Notes under the pieces: generated by a model | The model's database searches: none | Told to the model about the DNA's origin: nothing | The model's input: only the letters and a program-made list of their open reading frames with translations | Made by a program: the position numbers and the translations under genes | Part shown: positions 9,165 through 18,917 of the stretch, one piece after another | Numbering within the stretch: position 1 is the first letter of the stretch | How the letters are laid out: the number at the start of each line of letters is the position of its first letter | Assembly: GCF_000741535.1 (NCBI RefSeq) | Contig: NZ_JGYQ01000002.1 | Coordinates: 151,941 to 215,940 of the forward strand | Length of the DNA stretch: 64,000 nt | Reading direction: 5' to 3' | Origin: Bifidobacterium boum | GTDB taxonomy: Bacteria > Actinomycetota > Actinomycetes > Actinomycetales > Bifidobacteriaceae

Positions 9165-10364
9165 TCAGTTCGCATTACTGTTCGAGTTTTTGTATTCGTC
9201 GCGCAGCTTCCAGAACTCGTCTTCCGTTGCTGCGAACTTCGTCTCTCCTGTGGTCAGGTTGACCGTGACGAAATACAGCCAGTCACCTTCCGGCGGGTTC
9301 ATCGCCGCTTTGATGGCGGATTCTCCCGGATTGCTGATCGGGGTAGGCGGCAGTCCCGTGTTCACTCGCGTGTTATACGGGTTCGAAGCGTCGTTGAGCA
9401 TGGCGTCGGTGAGCTTGTCCGCCGAGACGCCCAGACCGTAAGCGACAGTCGAATCCATGCCCAGCGGCATATTCTTGGCCATACGGTTGAGAATCACACG
9501 TACCACTTTGCCGTAGTATTCTTCTGAATTGACTTCGGATTCTGAAATCGAGGCGATAATCAGCAGTCGCTGACGGTCGGTGCCAGTAGGCACACCGAGA
9601 GCGTCAAGCTTTTCGACCCGCTTATCAACCATCGTTTTGATGATGTCGCTCGCTGAACCGTGATTCTTCACGTTATAGGTTCCCGGTTCAAACCAGCCTT
9701 CGAACTTGCCGCCGGCTTCAGCGGGAAGAATACCCGCACCGCCGCCGTTGATCACCGCATTGAAATCGTCGGCATTGATACCGGATAATTTCGCCGCGTC
9801 AGCAATCACCTGGGAGACACGCTCCCCCGCTTTGACTTGGAGGAAGCCCGTGGCTTTGGACTGGTCGGACAGAATCGCGACGACATCAGCTGACGCCATG
9901 TGCTTCTTCAGCTCGTACGTTCCCGGATACAGCGTGCTGTTATTCGCTGCGACTGCACTGGTGAACGCACCTTGCGATTTGATGACATCGGCTTTCACCA
10001 GTTTGTCACCGATTTCCGCTGGGCCTTCGCCGCTTTCGACCGTGAATTCCACAGCGCCGCTGCCTGGCCCCGGATAATCTGCGGTCAACGTCTCAGATGC
10101 TCGCTCACGAGCGTCCCGCCACATGGTGAGCCGATGATATCCGAATCCAGCCAACGAGCAGGCGACGGCAACCACGAGAACGATGGCGACGATACGAGTC
10201 AACTGTCGTGTCCGCTTACGTTCCTTCGACTTGCGGATTTCCCGCCTGGAACGTGGGGCTTCTTCATCCGAAAGGATATGTGCATCCGACTCAAGCGCTT
10301 TGGGAGCGTCCGGATCAGTCCATTGCGTACGCTCCTCGAAAAAATCACGAAAATCATCCGCCAT
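9165..10364 (-). CDS. mltG: Endolytic peptidoglycan transglycosylase
   Basis: A membrane-bound lytic transglycosylase that cuts nascent glycan strands and sets their length. The 399-residue product has a cytoplasmic acidic/basic N-terminus, one transmembrane helix near residue 70 (IVAIVLVVAVACSLAGFG), a LysM-like segment, and the YceG catalytic region IIASISESEVNSEEYYG followed by RVILNRMAKNMPLGMDSTV. The start at 10364 (MADDFRDFFEERTQW) has AGAGGA 6 bases upstream and overlaps the end of ruvX by 11 bases, indicating translational coupling. The longer frame to 10433 lies wholly inside ruvX. Confidence 0.92.
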   Translation of the reverse strand: MADDFRDFFEERTQWTDPDAPKALESDAHILSDEEAPRSRREIRKSKERKRTRQLTRIVAIVLVVAVACSLAGFGYHRLTMWRDARERASETLTADYPGPGSGAVEFTVESGEGPAEIGDKLVKADVIKSQGAFTSAVAANNSTLYPGTYELKKHMASADVVAILSDQSKATGFLQVKAGERVSQVIADAAKLSGINADDFNAVINGGGAGILPAEAGGKFEGWFEPGTYNVKNHGSASDIIKTMVDKRVEKLDALGVPTGTDRQRLLIIASISESEVNSEEYYGKVVRVILNRMAKNMPLGMDSTVAYGLGVSADKLTDAMLNDASNPYNTRVNTGLPPTPISNPGESAIKAAMNPPEGDWLYFVTVNLTTGETKFAATEDEFWKLRDEYKNSNSNAN

Positions 10365-10872
10365 ATTCGTTCCTCTTCCTTGTCTCATCGGACAGCACCC
10401 CATTGTGTTGTCCTTCGTCCGTCCGTGCAGCATCCAGCGCAGACTGCAAAATCAGCACCGCCGACTGCTGATCCACCATAGGTCGATGCCCACGCGTCGC
10501 AATACGCACATCAGACAGCTGTCGGTGCGCGGTGACTGTGGTCAGCCGTTCATCATGCAATTCAACCACTGGGATATCGTCAATATGCAATTGATCCGTA
10601 TCACGATATTCAACCATGCGGGCAACCAACTCATGAGTCCAGTGTCGCGCTTTTTTCGCGCTTTCTCCCGCACTACCGCTCAGCAACAGCGGCATACCTA
10701 CCACCACGTGGTCGACATGCTCGCGTTCAATGATGTCAATCACGTCATCGATGGCTTCCAACGCGTCGCCATACACGCGAATATTGCCAATCGGGTGCGC
10801 AAAGGTCAGCTCCGGGTCGGACAATGCCAGTCCGACCCGGGCTGCACCAAGGTCGACGCCAAGCCACACCAT
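10354..10872 (-). CDS. ruvX: Holliday junction resolvase-like / pre-16S rRNA nuclease
   Basis: A YqgF-family RNase H-fold protein, implicated in 16S rRNA 5'-end maturation and proposed as a Holliday junction resolvase. The 172 residues start with MVWLGVDLGAARVGLALSD, the fold's first catalytic aspartate motif. VVVGMPLLLSGSAGESA and VELHDERLTTVTAHR follow, and then the family segment DQQSAVLILQSALD. It begins 6 bases after the alaS stop and overlaps mltG, in the standard actinobacterial alaS-ruvX-mltG order. The basic C-terminal tail (ETRKRNEYGG) is not conserved. Confidence 0.93.
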   Translation of the reverse strand: MVWLGVDLGAARVGLALSDPELTFAHPIGNIRVYGDALEAIDDVIDIIEREHVDHVVVGMPLLLSGSAGESAKKARHWTHELVARMVEYRDTDQLHIDDIPVVELHDERLTTVTAHRQLSDVRIATRGHRPMVDQQSAVLILQSALDAARTDEGQHNGVLSDETRKRNEYGG

Positions 10873-10878
10873 ATGTGG

Positions 10879-13554
10879 TCAGCCTCTCATCGCCTCGTTA
10901 CGCAACGAAACCAACGCCGCGTCGATCTTGCTCGCGTCGGCGCCGCCGCCCTGGGCGAAGTCCGGCTTGCCGCCGCCACCGCCGCCGAGCACCTTGGAAG
11001 CGCCGCGAACCAAGTCGCCAGCCTTGATGCCCGACTTGCGTGCAGCATCATTGGTGGCGACGGCGACCATCGGCTTATCATCGGCGTTCACGCCCGCAAG
11101 AGCCACGACAACAGGCTTATCCTCACCGAGACGGCCGCGGATATCAAGCACGGTCTTACGCAGGGCGTCGAAGGAGCCGAAATGCCCCACGTTCTTGGCG
11201 GCTACGACAACCGGTGCGTCGGAATGCTGCGCTTCGGCGACGATTTGCGGAATGGCCGCTGCAAGTTGGGACTCATACATCGATGCGAGACGACGATCGG
11301 ATTCCTTGAGCTTGGCCAGCAGCGTATTGACACGGTCAGCCAATTCGTCAGGACGAGCATTGAGCTTGTCAGACAGCTGGGAGACGAGAGCATGCTCGCG
11401 AGCATTGAACTCGTATGCACCCTGGCCCACCACGGCGTCGACACGGCGAACACCCTGACCGATGGAAGCCTCGGACATGATGCTGATCTGGCCGATCTTG
11501 CCGACATGATCGACATGGGTGCCGCCGCACAGCTCACGGCTCCAGCCATCCTCACCAATCGAGACGACGCGGACGATATCGCCGTACTTCTCGCCGAACA
11601 GATGCATCGCGCCGAGAGCGATGGCGTCATCGAACTTCATTTCGGTTGTCGTAACGGCCAGATTGTCGCGCAAGCGATCATTGACCCGAGCCTCGACAGC
11701 GTTCATGATGTCCTTGCTCGGGGCCTTGGACCACTGGAAGTCGAAACGCAGACGGTTCGGCGCATCCTCAGAACCGCGCTGGGTCGCCTGCGGGCCAAGC
11801 TCTTCCCGCAACGCCTTATGCACCATGTGTGTGGCGGTGTGCGAACGTGCGATTGCGCCACGGCGATTGAGGTCGATATTGGCGTTCACATCAGCGCCGA
11901 CAACCAAGGTTCCCTCAGTCAGACGGCACTGGTGGACGATAAGATCCTTGATCGGCTTCTGCACATCATCCACTTCGAGTACGGCGCCATCGTCAGAGAT
12001 GATTTCACCCTGATCGGCGAGCTGGCCGCCAGCCTCCGCGTAGAACGGCGTGCGGTCGAGAATGACTTCGACATTCGCCGGACCGGTCACCGCCGGAACA
12101 GAACCCTTGCCTTCCTGCATGATGCCCAGCACCTTGGATCGGCTTGAAAAATCGGTGTAGCCCAAGAAGTCAATCGGCTTGGCCAGAGTCTTCTTGAAAT
12201 CGTCATACACGCTCAAGTCAACGTTGTGACGCTTCTTGAGCGCATCAGCACGAGCGCGGGACTTCTGTTCAGCCATGAGTTCACGGAACTTGGCCTCATC
12301 AACCTTGACCCCCTGCTCCTGAGCCATTTCCAGAGTCAGCTCGATCGGGAAGCCATACGTATCATGAAGCTTGAACGCATCCTCACCGGACACTTCACCA
12401 TGGTGGCTCTTGGCCTGGTTGACCGCGACATCAAGAATCGTGGTGCCGCTTTCCAATGTACGCAGGAACGCATCCTCCTCACCGAACGCGGATTCGCACA
12501 CATCGTGGAACGTGTCCTTGAGTTCAGGATAATTCGGCTCCATCGCGGCTTCAGACACCGGGAACAGCGTAGGCAGCACATGATCACGCACGCCAAGCAT
12601 ACGCATCGAACGGACAGTACGACGCAGCAGACGGCGCAACACGTAACCACGGCCGACGTTGCTGGGGCGCACGCCGTCAGACATGATCATGAGTGCGGAA
12701 CGCACATGGTCGGCAACGACGCGGAAACGCACGTCGGCTTCAGGATCCTCGCCATAGGTGCGGCCGGACAGCTTCTGTGCGGCCTCAATGACTGGGAACA
12801 CCTCATCGGTCTCATAGATGTTCTGCTTGCCTTGCATCAGGTAAGCCAAACGTTCAAGACCGGCACCGGTATCGATGTTCTTGTGCTCGAGTTCACCGAC
12901 GATATGCAGGTCGGTTTTGGACTTGACGTTATCCACCTCATAGTTCTCGAACACCAGATCCCAGATTTCGATGAAACGGTTTTCATCGGCTGCCGGGCCA
13001 CCATCCCGGCCATACTCCGGACCGCGGTCGACATAGATCTCGGAGCATGGACCGCCAGGGCCAGGGCCACCGGTGGTCCAGAAGTTGTCTTCCATACCGA
13101 AAATCTGCATATGTTCTGGGTCGAAGCCCTCGTTCTTCCAGATGGAGCGGGCTTCCTCATCGTCAGTGTATGTGGTGACCCACAGCTTTTCAGGGTCGAA
13201 GCCGTACCCGCCTTTATCCTGCGGCGTAGTCAGCAACTCCCACGCGTAGTGGATCGCCTCTTCCTTGAAATAATCACCGAACGAGAAATTACCAAGCATC
13301 TGGAAGAAGGTGCCATGACGCGTGGTTTTACCGACTTCATCGATGTCCAGCGTACGCACGCACTTCTGGTTCGATGCCATACGCCTCGACGGCGGTGTCT
13401 GCTCGCCCAGCAAATACGGGATGAACGGCACCATGCCTGCGATGGTGAACAAGGTCGTCGGGTTCGGCGAAATCAGTGACGCCGAAGGTACGACCATATG
13501 GCCGTTCTTCTCGAAATAGTCGAGATAACGCTTTGCGATGTCTGCAGTGCGCAT
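10879..13554 (-). CDS. alaS: Alanyl-tRNA synthetase
   Basis: Charges tRNA-Ala with alanine and edits mischarged serine. At 891 residues it is full length. The class II catalytic core begins [19 protein letters not shown] and includes [18 protein letters not shown]. The editing domain has the zinc-site [15 protein letters not shown] and [11 protein letters not shown] motifs. The C-Ala/DHHA1 oligomerisation region has the glycine-rich segment [17 protein letters not shown]. An AAGGAG lies 11 bases before the ATG at 13554. It heads the alaS-ruvX-mltG block. Confidence 0.98.
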   Translation of the reverse strand: MRTADIAKRYLDYFEKNGHMVVPSASLISPNPTTLFTIAGMVPFIPYLLGEQTPPSRRMASNQKCVRTLDIDEVGKTTRHGTFFQMLGNFSFGDYFKEEAIHYAWELLTTPQDKGGYGFDPEKLWVTTYTDDEEARSIWKNEGFDPEHMQIFGMEDNFWTTGGPGPGGPCSEIYVDRGPEYGRDGGPAADENRFIEIWDLVFENYEVDNVKSKTDLHIVGELEHKNIDTGAGLERLAYLMQGKQNIYETDEVFPVIEAAQKLSGRTYGEDPEADVRFRVVADHVRSALMIMSDGVRPSNVGRGYVLRRLLRRTVRSMRMLGVRDHVLPTLFPVSEAAMEPNYPELKDTFHDVCESAFGEEDAFLRTLESGTTILDVAVNQAKSHHGEVSGEDAFKLHDTYGFPIELTLEMAQEQGVKVDEAKFRELMAEQKSRARADALKKRHNVDLSVYDDFKKTLAKPIDFLGYTDFSSRSKVLGIMQEGKGSVPAVTGPANVEVILDRTPFYAEAGGQLADQGEIISDDGAVLEVDDVQKPIKDLIVHQCRLTEGTLVVGADVNANIDLNRRGAIARSHTATHMVHKALREELGPQATQRGSEDAPNRLRFDFQWSKAPSKDIMNAVEARVNDRLRDNLAVTTTEMKFDDAIALGAMHLFGEKYGDIVRVVSIGEDGWSRELCGGTHVDHVGKIGQISIMSEASIGQGVRRVDAVVGQGAYEFNAREHALVSQLSDKLNARPDELADRVNTLLAKLKESDRRLASMYESQLAAAIPQIVAEAQHSDAPVVVAAKNVGHFGSFDALRKTVLDIRGRLGEDKPVVVALAGVNADDKPMVAVATNDAARKSGIKAGDLVRGASKVLGGGGGGKPDFAQGGGADASKIDAALVSLRNEAMRG

Positions 13555-13652
13555 AAGCGAGATAACTCCTTGTGTTGTTGAGGGCTCGACATGTGCGGCG
13601 GGCCCGACAGAAATATATAGCGGAATGTGGTCAGTTCAGCAATGGACTTGCG

Positions 13653-13886
13653 CTATTCGGCGATGCCGGAATATTGCCGGTTGAGCTCAGCCTCCCGTGC
13701 CTTGCGTGCGGTGTTGAACTCCTCAATCAGTCCTGCAAGCGTGCGTTGCATCACATTGTTCTGGTCAGGGCCGAGCAGGAACTGTCTCGCCTTGTCAGGA
13801 GTGTTCGCTTTGACATAGGCCTGTGCTTTGGCCACTGCGACCACGCCGATGGTGACGCCCACCGCAACCCAAAATACTCGTTTCAT
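13653..13886 (-). CDS. Small membrane-anchored protein beside alaS
   Basis: A 77-residue protein with one N-terminal hydrophobic helix (KRVFWVAVGVTIGVVAVAKAQ) and a charged helical tail. It sits between the DUF948 gene and alaS, where actinobacteria usually carry a short conserved membrane protein. Its start overlaps the DUF948 stop by one base (TGATG) and shares the AAGGAG there, so the two are translationally coupled. Function is unknown; a joint envelope role with the DUF948 protein is an inference from coupling. Confidence 0.75.
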   Translation of the reverse strand: MKRVFWVAVGVTIGVVAVAKAQAYVKANTPDKARQFLLGPDQNNVMQRTLAGLIEEFNTARKAREAELNRQYSGIAE

Positions 13887-14317
13887 CACGCCTCCTTGGT
13901 CTGGGAAGTCGCCTTCACCGCTGTTGGAGCGGATGGCTTGGCGGGTGTGGACCGAAGCCCGGATTTCTTGGAGAAGAAGGACTGGGCGGTAGTTTTCACA
14001 GCGTACAAGGTCGACGCAGCCTTGATAACAGGCTTGCCGAGGAAGGATCCGTACAAATCAGTCAATGCGCTGATATTCGTGGCGGTCGTCGACGCGGAAT
14101 CGGAAATCCTGTTGACGTCGGCCAAGGATTTATTCACTTGCTTGACTGTAGTGACACCTTCATCAAGAGCCGGAATGGCGTGGTCGCCCGACTCCTTGAC
14201 CGTCAAGGCGACCTGGTCGAACAGCTTGCCCAAACGGATCAGGGGGTAGATCAAGAAACCGACAAGAATCGCGAATGCGATTGCCGCGATCAGACCGGCG
14301 ACGTCTCCGACACCCAT
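13886..14317 (-). CDS. DUF948 family membrane protein
   Basis: A 143-residue protein with one N-terminal transmembrane helix (VAGLIAAIAFAILVGFLIYPLIRL), then a long heptad-like region (about 30-90) with repeated Val/Asn/Ser positions, and a basic Pro/Ala/Thr tail. This is DUF948 architecture, a family of unknown function constantly found between rpsD and alaS in actinobacteria. AGAAAGAGG precedes the ATG at 14317. Confidence 0.85.
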   Translation of the reverse strand: MGVGDVAGLIAAIAFAILVGFLIYPLIRLGKLFDQVALTVKESGDHAIPALDEGVTTVKQVNKSLADVNRISDSASTTATNISALTDLYGSFLGKPVIKAASTLYAVKTTAQSFFSKKSGLRSTPAKPSAPTAVKATSQTKEA

Positions 14318-14428
14318 GCGAACCTCTTTCTGCTCACGCGCATCATGCGCTTACAATACCGCATTTAGCCTAGTATCCGGGCGAGACGGCAAACATCACC
14401 CGAATGACATCGACCTTATCTGTTCCTG

Positions 14429-15103
14429 TCACTTGTTGTACGACACTACGCTAAGAGCATGGTCGAACGGAGCCTCAGTGTCAAAGTCCATTTGTGTGAC
14501 ACTGCCGTTGGCCGGACGACAGGACAAGTCATACCCCTCCGGAGCGAACCGTTGCATAAGACTGAGCAGCGTGTTGCCGTGGGAAATCTGCAGCACGTTA
14601 TCCCCGTCACGCAAATCAGGATTCTGCGCAATCAGACGATACCCTCCTGCGATACGTTCCCAATATTCCCCATCGGATTCAGCATCATGGAACGGGTCAG
14701 CCTCTTTGAGGAAATCACGTGTTGCTGCAAACCCATACCGGTCAACGATGGCGTTGTACGTTCCGACACCATGAGGGGCGCCCGCCGCCCACCATGCCAT
14801 TGACATGTCCTGCCCTTCAAAATACCCGTAGAACTGCTCACGAAAATGCATATCCGCAACCAGCTTGGGACGCACATGACCGCACCGCTCATTCACGTCG
14901 AGAATCCGGCGCGCCGTTTGTTCAGCCCTCGTAGTGTCCGAACAGTAGGCGGCAGCAAATGCGATATCAGCTAGTTTGTGTGCCGCAGTATCCGCGTCGG
15001 CAATGCCCTGATCGGTCAATGGTGAATTTGACCATCCTTGCAACCGGTTGTACCGGTTGAAGAAGGTTTGCCCGTGTCGCACGAGATAGATGTGAATCCT
15101 CAT
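14429..15103 (-). CDS. Histidine phosphatase family protein
   Basis: A 224-residue phosphoglycerate-mutase-like phosphatase. The phosphohistidine motif is LVRHGQTFFN at residues 7-16, the SPLTDQG segment follows, and the second histidine is in QISHGNTLL near residue 175. Substrate is not predictable; the family includes broad phosphatases and sugar-phosphate enzymes. Its start at 15103 has only GGGAA upstream. It is transcribed divergently from the acyltransferase gene. Confidence 0.85.
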   Translation of the reverse strand: MRIHIYLVRHGQTFFNRYNRLQGWSNSPLTDQGIADADTAAHKLADIAFAAAYCSDTTRAEQTARRILDVNERCGHVRPKLVADMHFREQFYGYFEGQDMSMAWWAAGAPHGVGTYNAIVDRYGFAATRDFLKEADPFHDAESDGEYWERIAGGYRLIAQNPDLRDGDNVLQISHGNTLLSLMQRFAPEGYDLSCRPANGSVTQMDFDTEAPFDHALSVVSYNK

Positions 15104-15220
15104 ATTCCCATGCTATCGCCGCTGATCTGAGCAACCATCCGGTCTCCGGCGTGTCGCGCTCCGCTACGTCTTCGGTGCTCAGTAGAAATGTCTATCGCAT
15201 CGGGCATGAGGAAAGGGACC

Positions 15221-17386
15221 ATGTTGGCACGTTCAGCCGGCTTCAATATGAGCAATGCCACCACATCGCATGACGAACGGATATCGCCGAGATTCCGTGG
15301 TATCGATGGGTTGCGCGCACTCGCAATCATTGCAATCGTCGCGTATCATGCATCACCTTCCCCGTTCTCTGGTGGGTTCCTCGGTGTCACGACGTTCTTC
15401 GTGATCACCGGATTCCTCATGACACGTAGTATTGAGCACGCATGGCAGTCAGGGCGCTTCCGCTACGCGACGATGATCCGTAAGCGTCTTATCCGGTTGT
15501 GGCCCATGCTCCTGTCTTCCATTGCGCTGACGGTGCCGTTGATATACCTGCTCGCCCCGTCGCTACTGCCCAAAACCCAGTCCGACGCATTGCCGTCTGC
15601 TGTGTTCGCCGTCAACTGGGTGTACATTTTGCGCAAAGTACCGTATTTTGCTGCCGCTGGTCTTCCATCTCCCTTTACACCGCTGTGGTTCATTGCCGTC
15701 ATTATGCAGTTTGCGATTGTCTGGACGGCGCTACTATGGCTGCTGCACCGTGTGTGCCGCTCACGTGCGTGGCTTCATGGTGCAGTGTGGTTCATGATCA
15801 TCCTGTCAAGCATTGCCATGGCATGGTCCGCATCCCACGGCGACGATACGACTCACGCGTATTATGGGCTTGACACCCGTGCCGCGGAAATGCTCGTCGG
15901 CGCCGAGCTCGCGCTCATGCTTGATGACACTGCGGCCTGGCGGGCTGCCATAGGAGCGTCGGCGGAAGGCGGCTCCTCCGCAAGGCGGATGCCTGTGTGG
16001 CTATCACGCGTACTCAACTGGTATGGCAGTCTCGGATCAGTACACGTCGACGCACTGGATATCGCGGCGATGGTTTCCCTGATGGTATTGGCCGTCGGCT
16101 GCTTCACCGTCCATGGCGACGATGCGTGGATGTACCGCGGCGGGTTCACCGGCGCCGCGTTGCTGTCAGCATGCATCGTCGCAGCCTGCACGTCGGCGGA
16201 TTCGCTGACTGACCGGGTACTCGGCTGCGCCCCGCTGGTCACTATCGGTTCTCGAGCATTCGCATTATATCTGGTTCACTACCCGCTGCTCGAAGTGATG
16301 AACCCGGCGACCCGTACCGCCGATCTGCCGTGGTGGGGCTGGCTGGTGGAAGCGCTCATCCTATGTGCCGCCGCGGAATTGCTGTACAAGTTCGTTGAAC
16401 GCCCCCTGACACGAGCGCATGACGACAAGCATGAGGGGCTCGCTCAGCCTTTTGGTATGGCGAACCGTGGCGCTGACAACCAGTCTTCGCTATCCGACAC
16501 GACCGAGACTATGCCACCATTCGATTCCCTTCGCCGTCGTGTGAGCGCCCCCGTCATTTCCACGATGTCATCCTTGCGCCCGGCCGCCCGTGTGCTCAGC
16601 GTGGCTGGCTTGATCACCGCAGTGGTGCTTGGTGTTGTCCCCGCCAATTGGCAGGAGATTTCGTATCGGCGAGCCGTGATGCTGCGCCCTGAAATCGCGG
16701 AGCGTAGCGTCTCACGGCTCCATGATCCGCATCATGGCAAATCCGCATCCCCCAAAATGAAAGCATCCGACGCTCACGCCGGTACGTCCCCGGCACCGCA
16801 TACCACCAGCAGCTCGAAACCACCAGAACCTACGCCATCGGTGACCCCAAAAGCGGAGAAAGTCCCCAAAGGCATGCCATTGACGCAGTGGGCGTATGAC
16901 GCCTCCAGCGGATCATGCTCAGCAGACCCGCTGATCATCGGTGATTCCGTGGCTTTAGGCGCAGCGGAACCGTTGCAACAGATCATGCCGAAGGCTATTA
17001 TTGACGCGCAAGTCAGCCGCCAATTGGGAACCGCTCCGGGTTTTTACGCCCAACACGCCGCAGCAGGAACCGCCGGCAATGCCGTGGTCGTGGCGCTCGG
17101 CGACAACGGAGCGATTCGTGACGAATCCACGTTACAAGGCATTGTCGAAGCTTTCGACGGCAAACCGGTGTATTTCCTCACACTGCGCACACCGGTCTCA
17201 TGGCAGGATCCCAATAATGCGACCATTCGGTCTTTCGCGGCGCATCATGCCAATGTCGGAGTGATCGACTGGTACGGCACCAGCGAAGGACATAGCGAAT
17301 ACCTGTATGATGACGGCACACATTTGACGCCACAAGGCCGGGACGCCTACGCCATCATGATGCGTCAAGCATTCTGCGGCCAATGA
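15221..17386 (+). CDS. Membrane O-acyltransferase with C-terminal SGNH domain
   Basis: An OatA-like envelope-modifying enzyme of about 721 residues. An Acyl_transf_3 domain with about ten transmembrane helices begins at RFRGIDGLRALAIIAIVAYH. A Ser/Pro/Thr-rich linker and one further helix lead to an extracytoplasmic SGNH hydrolase-like domain with IIGDSVALGAAEP, ALGDNG and DDGTHLTPQG (catalytic Ser, Asn, Asp/His). It should transfer acyl groups to an extracellular glycan such as peptidoglycan or capsule; which one is not known. I chose ATG 15221 because AGGAAAGGGACC directly precedes it; ATG 15188 is the alternative. Confidence 0.88.
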   Translation: MLARSAGFNMSNATTSHDERISPRFRGIDGLRALAIIAIVAYHASPSPFSGGFLGVTTFFVITGFLMTRSIEHAWQSGRFRYATMIRKRLIRLWPMLLSSIALTVPLIYLLAPSLLPKTQSDALPSAVFAVNWVYILRKVPYFAAAGLPSPFTPLWFIAVIMQFAIVWTALLWLLHRVCRSRAWLHGAVWFMIILSSIAMAWSASHGDDTTHAYYGLDTRAAEMLVGAELALMLDDTAAWRAAIGASAEGGSSARRMPVWLSRVLNWYGSLGSVHVDALDIAAMVSLMVLAVGCFTVHGDDAWMYRGGFTGAALLSACIVAACTSADSLTDRVLGCAPLVTIGSRAFALYLVHYPLLEVMNPATRTADLPWWGWLVEALILCAAAELLYKFVERPLTRAHDDKHEGLAQPFGMANRGADNQSSLSDTTETMPPFDSLRRRVSAPVISTMSSLRPAARVLSVAGLITAVVLGVVPANWQEISYRRAVMLRPEIAERSVSRLHDPHHGKSASPKMKASDAHAGTSPAPHTTSSSKPPEPTPSVTPKAEKVPKGMPLTQWAYDASSGSCSADPLIIGDSVALGAAEPLQQIMPKAIIDAQVSRQLGTAPGFYAQHAAAGTAGNAVVVALGDNGAIRDESTLQGIVEAFDGKPVYFLTLRTPVSWQDPNNATIRSFAAHHANVGVIDWYGTSEGHSEYLYDDGTHLTPQGRDAYAIMMRQAFCGQ

Positions 17387-17443
17387 CGCTTCGTGCGCGG
17401 GCACGGCATCATCATGGTGGCGGATGATACGGCGCTATTGCGG

Positions 17444-17449
17444 TAGACT
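17444..17449 (+). promoter_or_regulatory. -10 box of a leaderless transcript
   Basis: TAGACT ends 6 bases before ATG 17456, so the predicted transcription start is at or next to the A of the start codon. No clear -35 box is present. Confidence 0.5.
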
Positions 17450-17455
17450 GTGCCC

Positions 17456-17821
17456 ATGAGACGGTTTCTTATCAATTGGCTGATTATGACCATCGCCGCC
17501 GGAGTGATGGTCGCTCTGTTACCCGGCATGCAAGCGAAAGGCGACCCGCCGATCCTCGGTATTGCCGCGTTCTCGCTATTCATGGCGCTTATCAACGCGT
17601 CCATCAAACCCGTTGTGCATGTGCTGGCGCTCCCCCTGTCCATTCTCAGTCTTGGGTTTGTTGCTCTGGTCATCAACTGGCTGTTCATGGAACTCGCGTC
17701 ATGGCTTGCGTTCTCGTTCTTCGACGTCGGCGTGGTCATCAGCGGATTCTGGTGGTCCGTGCTTGGCTCACTGATCATGTCCATCGTGTCGTCGATCGTC
17801 GCAGGCGTGCTCGGCGAGTAA
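17456..17821 (+). CDS. Phage-holin-4-like small membrane protein
   Basis: A 121-residue protein with four hydrophobic helices (NWLIMTIAAGVMVALLPG, GIAAFSLFMALINASI, LSILSLGFVALVINWLF, and a C-terminal one), matching the mycobacterial four-TM holin-like family (Phage_holin_4_2, YvlD-like). These are chromosomal membrane proteins despite the name, and no phage genes are near. The ATG at 17456 has no ribosome site but follows TAGACT by 6 bases, so the mRNA is probably leaderless. A GTG two codons earlier is possible. Confidence 0.8.
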   Translation: MRRFLINWLIMTIAAGVMVALLPGMQAKGDPPILGIAAFSLFMALINASIKPVVHVLALPLSILSLGFVALVINWLFMELASWLAFSFFDVGVVISGFWWSVLGSLIMSIVSSIVAGVLGE

Positions 17822-17990
17822 AAGCACGCCGGCGAGCATGTCGTGGACTCGCGCCTGTATGGGCTGACCATGCAGGCGACGCAGCCGAGCGCAAATCCAC
17901 CATCGTCTGCTTCTGCCGACGCTCACACCCACCTCAGTGTCGGCAGAAAAGTATGAGTCATGCGCAACATGCGACGGTCGAACAGCAGAT

Positions 17991-18026
17991 AGCATAAGGC
18001 CCCGCATGCAAGCGGGGCCTTATGCT
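17991..18026 (-). terminator. rpsD terminator
   Basis: A 15-bp perfect stem agcataaggccccgc (17991-18005) with its complement (18012-18026) and a 6-base loop, 31 bases past the rpsD stop. The G+C core is strong but the following sequence lacks a T-run. It may serve both strands, since the holin-like gene converges from the left. Confidence 0.75.
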
Positions 18027-18057
18027 GTATGTCCTTGAAAAATGGAATGAATCCAGA

Positions 18058-18684
18058 TCAGCGAGCGTAGAACTCGACGACGTACTGGATGTTCACCTGA
18101 ACCGGAATCTCTTCCGGAACGGGCTTACGGGTCAGGGTCGCCTTCAGGGAGGCGAGGTTGACATCGAGGTACGGCGGAACCGCAGGAAGCACGTCACGGT
18201 GGACGCCTTCAGCAGCAGCCTGGAACGGGACCATGGTCTGGCTCTTCGGACGAACCTGAATGGTCTGGCCGGGCTTGACGCGGTAGGACGGACGATCCAC
18301 GATGTTGCCGTCAACCAGGATGTGACGGTGCACCACGAACTGACGAGCCTGAGCGGTCGTGCGGGCGAAGCCAGCACGAAGCACGAGGGCGTCGAGACGG
18401 GTTTCAAGATCGGTGAGCATAGCGGCACCGGTCTGGCCGGCGGTACGGGTGCCCTTCACGTAAGCGGCGCGAAGCTGCTTCTCGGAGATACCGTACTGGG
18501 CGCGCAGACGCTGCTTCTCACGCAGACGCACCGCGTAATCGGATTCGGTGCGGCGGCGGGTGCGGCCGTGCTCGCCAGGAGCGTACGGACGCTTCTCGAA
18601 CAGGCGCTGCGCCTTCGGGGTCAGTGCAATGCCGAGGGCGCGAGAAAGACGCACCTGACGGCGGGAACGCTGAGCGTTAGTCAT
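18058..18684 (-). CDS. rpsD: 30S ribosomal protein S4
   Basis: A primary 16S rRNA-binding protein that nucleates 30S assembly and can act in antitermination and autoregulation. The 208 residues begin MTNAQRSRRQVRLSRALGI and contain the S4 RNA-binding domain RLDALVLRAGFARTTAQAR then HRHILVDGNIVDRPSY. The N-terminal cysteines of zinc-binding S4 are absent, so this is the zinc-independent form. AAAAGGAACAAC precedes the ATG. The leader contains a CGCGAA/TTCGCG hairpin at about 18717-18736, which could be an autoregulatory site; this is not tested. Confidence 0.97.
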   Translation of the reverse strand: MTNAQRSRRQVRLSRALGIALTPKAQRLFEKRPYAPGEHGRTRRRTESDYAVRLREKQRLRAQYGISEKQLRAAYVKGTRTAGQTGAAMLTDLETRLDALVLRAGFARTTAQARQFVVHRHILVDGNIVDRPSYRVKPGQTIQVRPKSQTMVPFQAAAEGVHRDVLPAVPPYLDVNLASLKATLTRKPVPEEIPVQVNIQYVVEFYAR

Positions 18685-18917
18685 GTTGTTCCTTTTCTGT
18701 CGTTATCTGAACGGAACGCGAAAGAAATCCTTCGCGCTGAGCCAGCCTCTCCAGTGCTTCATCGTGCCATGCACGAACGGTGATTCCGATTGGACAGAAC
18801 CATCGCCGACCCACTGACGGGCTAAGACTCCAGATAGTGTGTGCGGTTGCACACACGAGTCACTAACATACACCATGCGTGCGACTATGACGCAATCCGA
18901 CGCCGCTGTGCTACCGT
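18685..18917 (-). other. rpsD leader and pcrA downstream region
   Basis: No gene seen. It contains an 8-bp hairpin gtgtgtgc/gcacacac at 18837-18856, which may end pcrA transcripts, and the rpsD leader with a small hairpin near 18717-18736. No convincing -35/-10 pair for rpsD was found. Confidence 0.4.

Noticed and set aside
7481..9262. 593-codon plus-strand frame opposite aroKB and aroC
   Set aside because: Long only because the opposite strand is GC-rich coding DNA; both enzymes are unmistakable on the minus strand.
10183..12147. 654-codon plus-strand frame opposite mltG, ruvX and alaS
   Set aside because: Antisense shadow spanning three recognised genes.
17450..17821. Prophage holin
   Set aside because: The four-TM family is chromosomal and no lysin, terminase or structural gene is near.
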